DNA from: an uncultured cyanobacterium
Lineage (GTDB): Bacteria > Cyanobacteriota > Cyanobacteriia > Cyanobacteriales > Geitlerinemataceae
Reading direction: 5' to 3'
Length of the DNA stretch: 6,639 bases
NCBI GenBank assembly: GCA_937121005.1
Contig: CAKZKB010000138.1
Location: 1-6,639, forward strand
The position numbers and the translations under genes were made by a program. Shown here piece after piece: positions 1 to 6,200 of the stretch (positions are counted from its first letter, which is position 1; every line of letters starts with the position of its first letter). The notes below the pieces were generated by a model. The model did not search any database. It saw nothing but the letters and a program-made list of their open reading frames with translations, and had not been told where the DNA came from.

Positions 1-2667
1 AACACCAACCGCTTCTCGTTCTGGATCGGCAACCCCATCCACCGAAAGCGATCCGTCGATGGGAGAGACACCGCTATAAGCATCCACCAACAACCGCCGC
101 AGATCCTCAATTAAAGGATAGCGCGGATTTGCGCCCGTGCATTGGTCGTCGAAAGCGCGATCGGCTAAGTCATCCAACTCCGCGTAGAAGTGGGTGTCGT
201 CAACGTCGATCGCCTCGCGAATGCTGCTAGGAATATCCACTTGACGCTTCAGATCCTCGATGGCGCGAATCAAATTGTCCACCTTTTCTTCAACCGTATC
301 GCCACCCAATTTCAGGTGGTCGGCGATATAGCTGTAACGCCAATTGACATCGGGATACTTATACTGAGAAAACGTGGCTTGCTTGAAGGGCGCATCAGTG
401 GCATTGTAGCGGATGACGTGAGAAATCATCAACGCATTGGCTAACCCGTGCGGTAAGTGGAACGTCGCCCCCAATTGGTGCGCCATGGAGTGACAAATCC
501 CCAGGAACGCATTAGCAAACGCCATGCCCGCGATCGTCGCTGCGTAGTGTATTTTCTCCCGCGCTAGGGGATCTTTTGCACCGTTATGATAGGCACGGGG
601 TAGGTACTTGAAAATTAGGCGAATGGCTTCCAAGGCCAAGCCGTTGGTATATTCAGAAGCCAACACGGAAACGTAGGCTTCCAAGGCGTGAGTGAGGGCA
701 TCCACACCACCAAACGCAGTCAAGCTGCGGGGCATATTTAACACCAACTCCGGATCGACGATCGCCATATTTGGAGTCAAGGCGTAGTCTGCCAAAGGAT
801 ATTTAATCCCATTGCGCTTGTCAGTGACAACAGCAAACGGAGTCACCTCCGAACCCGTTCCCGAAGTTGTGGGGATCGCCACCATCATCGCTTTTTGTCC
901 CAAGGGCGGCAGGTCGTAAACCCGCTTGCGAATGTCCATAAACCGCATCGCCAACCCTTCAAATTCGATGTCGGGATGTTCGTACATCAACCACATGACT
1001 TTGGCCGCATCCATGGGCGATCCGCCACCCATAGCGATGATGACATCAGGTTTAAACTGATTCATGGCTGCCAAACCGCGATTCACCGTATCCAGGGAGG
1101 GATCGGGTTCTACGTCGTAGAAAACCGTGTTTTCGATGCCCATTTCATCGAGTATCGTTTCTACAGACCGACACATTCCTAAATCGTACAGGGGTTTGTC
1201 GGTGATGATAAAGGCCCGTTGCTTGCCATTGAGTTCGCGCAATGCCACCGATAGGGATCCGTATTTGAAATAGATCTTGGGCGGAACCCGGAACCAAAGC
1301 ATATTTTCCCGGCGTTCGGCGACGGTTTTGATATTCAGAAGGTGAAGGGGTTCGACGTTGGCGCTGGTGGAATTCCCCCCCCAAGAACCGCAACCCAAAG
1401 TTAAAGAGGGATCGAGACGGAAGTTATACAAATCGCCGATCGCCCCTTGAGAAGAAGGGGTATCGACTAACAACCGCGACACTTGCAAGCGATCGGCAAA
1501 CTGACGAATGCGATCGGCCTGACCCGGATCCACGTACAGCGAAGCCGTGTGACCGCGGCCGCCAAATTCAACTAACTCTTCAGCCCGATCGATTCCGGCT
1601 TCAAAACTAGCCACCCGGTACATGGCTAAAACCGGGCAAAGTTTCTCGTAAGATAGGGGTTCGTCGTAGCCGATCGTCTCCACTTCGCCAATAAAAACTC
1701 GCGTGTTGGGGGGAACGGTGAAGCCGGCCATTTCGGCAATGTTTTGCACCGACTGACCGACGATCGCGGCATTGAGGCGGCCGTCTTTTAAGATTAACCC
1801 CCGGATTTTATCCAGTTCGTCTCCTTGCAGAAAATAAGCCCCGCGTTTTTGAAATTCGGCCCTGACCGCATCGTACACCGCATCGAGAACGATGACCGAT
1901 TGTTCGCTGGCGCAAATTAACCCGTTGTCGAAGGTTTTGCTAAGTAAAATCGAAGAAACGGCCATGGGAATTTCCACCGTATCGTCGATCAGGGCAGGGG
2001 TATTCCCGGCCCCCACGCCGATGGAGGGATGCCCGGAAGAGTACGCTGCTTTCACCATACCGGGGCCGCCTGTGGCTAAGATCAGCTTCACGTCGGGATG
2101 CTGCATCAATGCTTGCGACAGTTCCACCGACGGTTGGTCGATCCAGCCGATGATGTCGGGGGGTGCGCCTGCGGACACGGCGGCTTCGAGGACGGTACGG
2201 GCCGCGGCGATCGTGCAGTCTTTGGCACGCGGGTGAGGGGAGAAAATAATTGCGTTGCGGGTTTTTAGGGCGAGTAAGGATTTAAAAATCGCCGTCGAAG
2301 TGGGGTTGGTGGTCGGAACGATCCCGGCTAAAATGCCAATGGGTTCGGCGATACGCTGTACGCCAAAGGATTTGTCTTCTTCGAGTACGCCACAGGTGCG
2401 AACGCTTTTGTATTTGTTGTAGATGATTTCGGAGGCGAAGTGGTTTTTGATGGCTTTATCTTCCACGACACCCATGCCCGTTTCGGTGGCGGCAATTTTG
2501 GCCAGGGGAATGCGGGCGGCGTTGGCGGCCAGGGCGGCTTTTTTGAAGATGGTATCGACCTGTTCTTGAGTGAAGTTAGAAAAGGTGAGTTGTGCGGCCT
2601 TGACGCGATCGACTAGGGCAGCCAAGTCGTCTAGGGTGCGAACGGGGGCGATCGAGGTGTTGGTCAT
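1..2667 (-). CDS. adhE: Bifunctional acetaldehyde-CoA dehydrogenase / iron-dependent alcohol dehydrogenase AdhE (3' end cut by window)
   Basis: AdhE converts acetyl-CoA to acetaldehyde and then ethanol, using two NADH; it is a cytoplasmic fermentation enzyme, and family members assemble into filaments (spirosomes). The visible 889 codons nearly equal the usual length (E. coli about 891), so only a few C-terminal residues are missing. Residues about 1-445 form the aldehyde dehydrogenase domain, with GAGNTP at 219-224 and the catalytic cysteine C252 in LICASEQS. After a linker near 446-460 comes the iron-ADH domain: nucleotide-binding GGGS at 547-550, D656 and H660 in GGVDALTH, H726 in CHSMAHQLG and H740 in HLPHG. 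These match the E. coli metal ligands with a constant +3 offset, so both activities look intact. The ATG at 2665-2667 is secure because an in-frame stop lies 12 bases upstream (2677-2679). A possible Shine-Dalgarno GGAG (complement of 2680-2683) is rather far, 12 bases away. The gene is divergent from the exoprotein gene; no operon partner is visible. Confidence 0.98.
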   Translation of the reverse strand, partial: MTNTSIAPVRTLDDLAALVDRVKAAQLTFSNFTQEQVDTIFKKAALAANAARIPLAKIAATETGMGVVEDKAIKNHFASEIIYNKYKSVRTCGVLEEDKSFGVQRIAEPIGILAGIVPTTNPTSTAIFKSLLALKTRNAIIFSPHPRAKDCTIAAARTVLEAAVSAGAPPDIIGWIDQPSVELSQALMQHPDVKLILATGGPGMVKAAYSSGHPSIGVGAGNTPALIDDTVEIPMAVSSILLSKTFDNGLICASEQSVIVLDAVYDAVRAEFQKRGAYFLQGDELDKIRGLILKDGRLNAAIVGQSVQNIAEMAGFTVPPNTRVFIGEVETIGYDEPLSYEKLCPVLAMYRVASFEAGIDRAEELVEFGGRGHTASLYVDPGQADRIRQFADRLQVSRLLVDTPSSQGAIGDLYNFRLDPSLTLGCGSWGGNSTSANVEPLHLLNIKTVAERRENMLWFRVPPKIYFKYGSLSVALRELNGKQRAFIITDKPLYDLGMCRSVETILDEMGIENTVFYDVEPDPSLDTVNRGLAAMNQFKPDVIIAMGGGSPMDAAKVMWLMYEHPDIEFEGLAMRFMDIRKRVYDLPPLGQKAMMVAIPTTSGTGSEVTPFAVVTDKRNGIKYPLADYALTPNMAIVDPELVLNMPRSLTAFGGVDALTHALEAYVSVLASEYTNGLALEAIRLIFKYLPRAYHNGAKDPLAREKIHYAATIAGMAFANAFLGICHSMAHQLGATFHLPHGLANALMISHVIRYNATDAPFKQATFSQYKYPDVNWRYSYIADHLKLGGDTVEEKVDNLIRAIEDLKRQVDIPSSIREAIDVDDTHFYAELDDLADRAFDDQCTGANPRYPLIEDLRRLLVDAYSGVSPIDGSLSVDGVADPEREAVGV

Positions 2668-2712
2668 AGTTAAACTTTACTCCAATAAACAACAGATAAA
2701 AAATCTCGATTG

Positions 2713-2731
2713 GGGCGAATTTTTGTCGCCC
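2713..2731 (-). repeat. Hairpin in the adhE leader, 46 bases before the start codon
   Basis: GGGCGA (2713-2718) and TCGCCC (2726-2731) form a perfect 6-bp stem with a 7-base loop. Read in the adhE direction, the stem is followed about 8 bases later by a run of T. That gap is too long for a typical intrinsic terminator, but the element could be a leader hairpin affecting RNA stability or translation. Its right arm overlaps another possible small stem, CCCTC (2729-2733) with GAGGG (2738-2742), so the two are mutually exclusive. A function is inferred only from position. Confidence 0.4.
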
Positions 2732-2784
2732 TCGGGTGAGGGTAGCAGGGGAACATGAAGCGCGGGAGGGTGAAGTAACGATGG

Positions 2785-2814
2785 CGCTACCGAGACCTTA
2801 CTTTTAGGGTAGCG
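2785..2814. repeat. 7-bp inverted repeat CGCTACC / GGTAGCG
   Basis: CGCTACC at 2785-2791 and GGTAGCG at 2808-2814 are exact reverse complements separated by 16 bases. A third copy of the core, GGTAGC, lies at 2741-2746 and could compete for pairing with 2786-2791. The right arm overlaps the outer arm of the next inverted repeat (2812-2872) by three bases. It could be a leader RNA hairpin for adhE or a protein-binding site; the sequence alone does not decide. Confidence 0.45.
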
Positions 2815-2872
2815 AACTCTCTCGAAAATGGAAACAGATTTGGCAATCTGTAATAAAAAATTAAGAGTTCGC
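2812..2872. repeat. Nested inverted repeat: 9-bp outer arms around a 7-bp inner hairpin
   Basis: The outer arms GCGAACTCT (2812-2820) and AGAGTTCGC (2864-2872) are perfect reverse complements. Inside lies ACAGATT (2834-2840), a TGGC loop, and AATCTGT (2845-2851), a perfect 7-bp stem with a 4-base loop. The two internal spacers are 13 and 12 bases. The result is a nearly symmetrical two-tier stem that could form in RNA from either strand. It lies about 145-205 bases upstream of adhE, in the range of a long 5' leader or an upstream regulatory region. No flanking target-site duplication was recognised, so a miniature mobile element is possible but unsupported. Confidence 0.55.
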
Positions 2873-3009
2873 AGCGCGATCGTGCTATTGGTAACAAAAC
2901 GTGCGTCCCTAGGTTTCGATCGCACAAAGATAAACCCCAGCGATCGTGTCATGCAATCTTTACTTTTATCGGTTCGGGAGTTAACCTTCAGCCAGACGGA
3001 GGGATGCGT

Positions 3010-3033
3010 TTGCTGTTGCGGACATTGCTGTTG
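3010..3033 (+). repeat. Direct repeat TTGCTGTTG upstream of and into the -35 box
   Basis: The nonamer TTGCTGTTG occurs at 3010-3018 and again at 3025-3033, with starts 15 bases apart. The second copy overlaps the first three bases of the TTGACA -35 element. Spaced direct repeats in this position are typical places for an activator or response regulator to bind, but the sequence matches no regulator I can name. Confidence 0.35.
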
Positions 3034-3058
3034 ACAAGGGCCGATTGTAAGTTACAAT
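3031..3058 (+). promoter_or_regulatory. Sigma70-type promoter for the TpsA-like gene
   Basis: A perfect -35 hexamer TTGACA (3031-3036) is followed after 16 bases by TACAAT (3053-3058), a five-of-six match to the -10 consensus. It points towards the exoprotein start at 3228. Transcription would begin near 3065, giving a leader of about 160 bases. This is the best promoter in the intergenic region. A second, weaker possibility is TATACT at 3172-3177, closer to the start codon but without a recognisable -35 box. Confidence 0.65.
3044..3058. promoter_or_regulatory. Perfect 15-bp palindrome over the -10 box (candidate operator)
   Basis: ATTGTAAGTTACAAT is a perfect 7-1-7 inverted repeat whose right arm contains the whole -10 hexamer. 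A dimeric repressor bound here would block RNA polymerase directly, so it is a natural operator candidate. It does not fit the NtcA pattern GTA-N8-TAC, because its GTA and TAC are only three bases apart, nor the cyanobacterial LexA or Fur patterns as I know them. A role is inferred from position and symmetry. Confidence 0.4.
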
Positions 3059-3144
3059 ACATTCAGGCTGGGGGGCCTTGTTTTAGTTTTGACTTCCGCC
3101 AACATCAGAATCGGGCGGCAACAGCTTTTTAAAAAATGGTATCG

Positions 3145-3152
3145 GCGATCGC
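3145..3152. repeat. HIP1 octamer GCGATCGC (leader of the TpsA-like gene)
   Basis: A perfect copy of the highly iterated palindrome found throughout many cyanobacterial genomes. This copy lies in the untranslated leader of the exoprotein gene. It supports a cyanobacterial source. Confidence 0.9.
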
Positions 3153-3227
3153 TGTCCGTTTGGGTGCAATCTATACTTTCGCCGGGAAAACAGTTTTGCA
3201 ATTTAAAATTCGCACATTAAGATTCTC

Positions 3228-3296
3228 ATGATTCGCTTGCTTTATTTATCTGTTCCGACAACTGCTTTGTTGTCCGTATCGCACGTTGTTTGCGCC
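3228..3296 (+). other. Sec signal peptide of the TpsA-like protein
   Basis: Residues 1-23 have one arginine near the start (MIR), a hydrophobic stretch of about 18 residues, and V-C-A before the predicted cleavage, leaving Q24 as the mature N-terminus. C22 does not make a lipobox because the residue before it is V rather than G, A or S. The long extended signal peptide region found in some large TpsA proteins is absent. Confidence 0.8.
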
Positions 3297-6200
3297 CAGT
3301 CGATCGTTCCGGCTGACGATGACACGGGGACGATCGTCGCACCTGACGGCCAACAGTATAACATCACTGGCGGACAACAATCTACCGACGGCAACAATTT
3401 ATTTCACAGTTTCGATCGCTTCGGACTCGATACGGGTGAAGCTGCCCATTTTTATGCCCCCCATTCAGTTAATAATATTCTCGGTCGCGTCGTAGGAGGA
3501 GAGGTCTCTTTTGTTGACGGGACGATCGCGGTGACGGGAAGCAACGCCAACTTGTTTTTACTCAACCCGGCTGGTATTATTTTCGGACAAAATGCTAGTC
3601 TCAACGTTCCGGGTGATTTTATCGCCACCACTGCGACGGGGATCGGGTTTGAGAATGGTTGGTTTGGGTTAGAAAACGAGACCCATGGATCTCATTTGCT
3701 TGGCGATCCCCTTGGCTTCAATTTTGCCAGTCCATTCGGGGGGACGATCGTCAATGAAGGGATTTTATCCGTTTCGTTCGGACATCAACTCGGACTTTTA
3801 GCCGGGACGATCGTCAATACGGGAACGCTACGCGCCCCTGGTGGCAATGTTACCATCGCCGCCGTACCGGGAGAAAATCTCGTGCGCCTCAGCACTCCCG
3901 GAAGTTTGTTAAACCTGGAATTTGCCCCAACAAGCGACGATCGGTTAGCAACGATCGATTACCCATTACCCGATCTGCTAACCGGGGGAAATATTGACAG
4001 TACGGACAGCAATATTATCGTTCGCGATGACGGTACGATAAGCATTTCTGGATCGGGAGTTCGCATCGATCCGCAAACTGGAGATGCGATCGTTTCTGGA
4101 ACCGTTGATGTTTCCGATCGGGCGAACGCCGTTCGCCCCTACAACGATGTGCAAATACTAGGCGATCGCGTTGCTGTTGTCAATGCCAATATCGACGCAT
4201 CTGCTGTCAACGGTGGCGGCAATATTTTAATCGGTGGGGATTTGCAAGGCGGGGGAATTGTTCCCAATGCGAGTTATACTTTTGTCGATCGCGCTAGCAT
4301 GATTCGTGCCGACGCGATCGACAGTGGTGATGGCGGACAAGCGATCGTCTGGGCAGATGAAACGACCCAATTTTACGGAACTATTTCCGCACGGGGAGGG
4401 AATTTAGGCGGCGACGGTGGCTTTGTAGAAGTGTCGGGAAAAGACAATCTAGATTTTAACGGTTCTGTCGATATTCGTGCCGTTGTCGGACAAGCAGGGC
4501 AACTTTTGCTCGATCCAAATAATGTTAACATTGTTGGCAGTGGAACTGATGACACGGAATTAGATGACAATCAAATCGATTTTGGCGATGGTTTTTTCGG
4601 TGGCGGCACGTTTAACATTTCAGCTTCAGCCGTTGTTACAGCTTTAGAGTCGGGCCATGTTACCATTCAAGCCAATAACGATATCAATGTTACGGAAACC
4701 GTTGATGCTAGCGGGAATACGACTGTCAGCAATCTGACTCTAGAGGCGGGACAAAATATCGCGATCGATGCTGATATTTTTCTCAATGGCGGGAATTTTA
4801 ATGCAACAGCTAGCGATGGTACAGTTAGTATCGATAATGCGACGATTTCGACGGATGGTGGTGACATAGATTTAACAGGAACAGGTCAAGATGCACTATT
4901 GACTCTGGGAGGAGTGACAACTTCTAACAATGGAATTGAAATTAACGATAGCTTTTTAGAAACGAACAGTGGCACTATCTCCCTCACGGGAACGGGTGGT
5001 AGCGTCAATCTTGGTGTAGGTCTTCTTCCGCTTGGTGCATCAGCAATAGCAGGCCGAGGTATTTCTATTACCAATAGTACCCTTAACTCTAGTAGCGGAA
5101 TAATTGATTTAACAGGAACGGGAGGCAATATCGGCTTGGGAATTCCCGGTAATGCGGGTCATGGAATCAATCTCGATGATAGCACGATCGACGCAGATAG
5201 CGTCGCGATTAACTTGACGGGAACTGGTGGTGAAGGGATTGTTGCCGCAGGTGGAGATGGTATTCTGATTACGAACAGTACCGCGACGTTTAATGCGAGT
5301 AGTACGAACATTTTAGGAACGTTGGGAAGTGGGACTTCTGATGGTGAAGGGATCCGCATTGCGGGTAGCGGATCGGTGCAGATGAATGGCGGCGATCTGG
5401 TGTTAACAACTGACGCGATCGACCTCTCAGGTACAGTCAATGGCGGGATGGGAGACATCACCATTCAACCCGAAACCAATTTGGATATTAATGTCGATAA
5501 TAGTGGTGGCGAACTTGAAATAACCGAAGCCGAACTCGATCGCATTGCAACCGACGGAACGGTGATTTTACAAAGCGGAAGTGGCAGCGATCTCAATATT
5601 GGTAATAACGACGGTACGGTATCCGTTGGCTACAGTCTGACGTTAGAAAGCAATGGCGAAATCAATGTTGCTGCTAATGACATTACTGCAACCGGAAGCG
5701 ATCGCACCTTGACGTTTCAAGGGGCAACTGTTTTACTTGACAGTATCGATATTACCATGGCCAGTGGCGGTAATGTCAACTTCGAGAATACCGTTAATGG
5801 TAGTGCAGCAGGTCGTAACTTAACGGTTAATGCTGGCAGTGGCGACATCACTTTTGCGGGAACCGTTGGCAATACAAACGCGATCGCGGATTTGATTGCT
5901 AACTCAACGGGAACGACAACATTTAGCAATACGGTTGATGCGTCTACTCTCACCACTGATGCGGGTGGAACGACGAATATTAGTGGGAATGTGACGACCA
6001 GTGGCAATCAGATTTACAATGATGATGTTATTGTTGACAACCCTGTAACTGTGCGATCGTCCGGTGGAAATCTCACCGCCAATGGTTCGATAACCGGACA
6101 AGATGATGCGACGATCGAGTTACGTGCCAATGGCAATGTTGATGTTAACGATATCACCAATTCCGGGCGATCGGTGAGGATAACCAGCGATGCTGGCAAC

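Larger units (their letters stand above)
2668..3227. other. Divergent intergenic region between adhE and the TpsA-like gene
   Basis: This 560-bp stretch has no convincing gene. The adhE-proximal half (about 2700-2875) is dense in inverted repeats, listed separately. The half nearer the exoprotein has a strong promoter, a palindrome and a direct repeat. Short open frames exist on both strands (2828-3034 plus, 2677-2952 minus), but they have no recognisable domain, and the second would overlay the adhE leader. I could not identify a convincing -35/-10 pair for adhE: TTGCAT and TTATCT, 17 bases apart on the minus strand (complement of about 2926-2954), match the -35 consensus only in TTG. The adhE promoter is therefore left unassigned. 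Confidence 0.85.

Noticed and set aside
895..1182. Plus-strand open frame antisense to adhE (with others at 190-444 and 1892-2236)
   Set aside because: They are shadows of adhE, whose frame is continuous and carries all family motifs.
2700..2875. Miniature inverted-repeat transposable element
   Set aside because: Inverted repeats are present, but no terminal repeats with flanking target-site duplication were found, and a second copy cannot be sought within this window.
2677..2952. Minus-strand open frame of 91 codons just upstream of adhE
   Set aside because: It ends 9 bases before the adhE start and spans the hairpin-rich leader. Its composition is irregular and no family is recognisable.
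2828..3034. Plus-strand open frame of 68 codons ending in a cysteine-rich tail (CVCCCGHCC)
   Set aside because: The tail looks like a metal-binding motif, but it is produced by the TTGCTGTTG/TGCGG repeat stretch at the promoter. The body has no domain, the frame crosses the inverted repeats and runs into the -35 box, and no good ribosome binding site was seen.
3065..3084. Possible intrinsic terminator AGGC-tggggg-GCCT followed by T-rich sequence
   Set aside because: The stem is only 4 bp and the T tract is broken. It sits at the expected transcription start of the exoprotein gene rather than after a gene.
3089..3117. Second -35-like TTGACT at 3089-3094
   Set aside because: The -10 position 17 bases downstream is GC-rich and has no TATAAT-like hexamer.
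3285..3296. Lipoprotein lipobox around C22 of the exoprotein
   Set aside because: The residues before the cysteine are H-V-V; the -1 position is not G, A or S. A signal peptidase I site (VCA) fits better.
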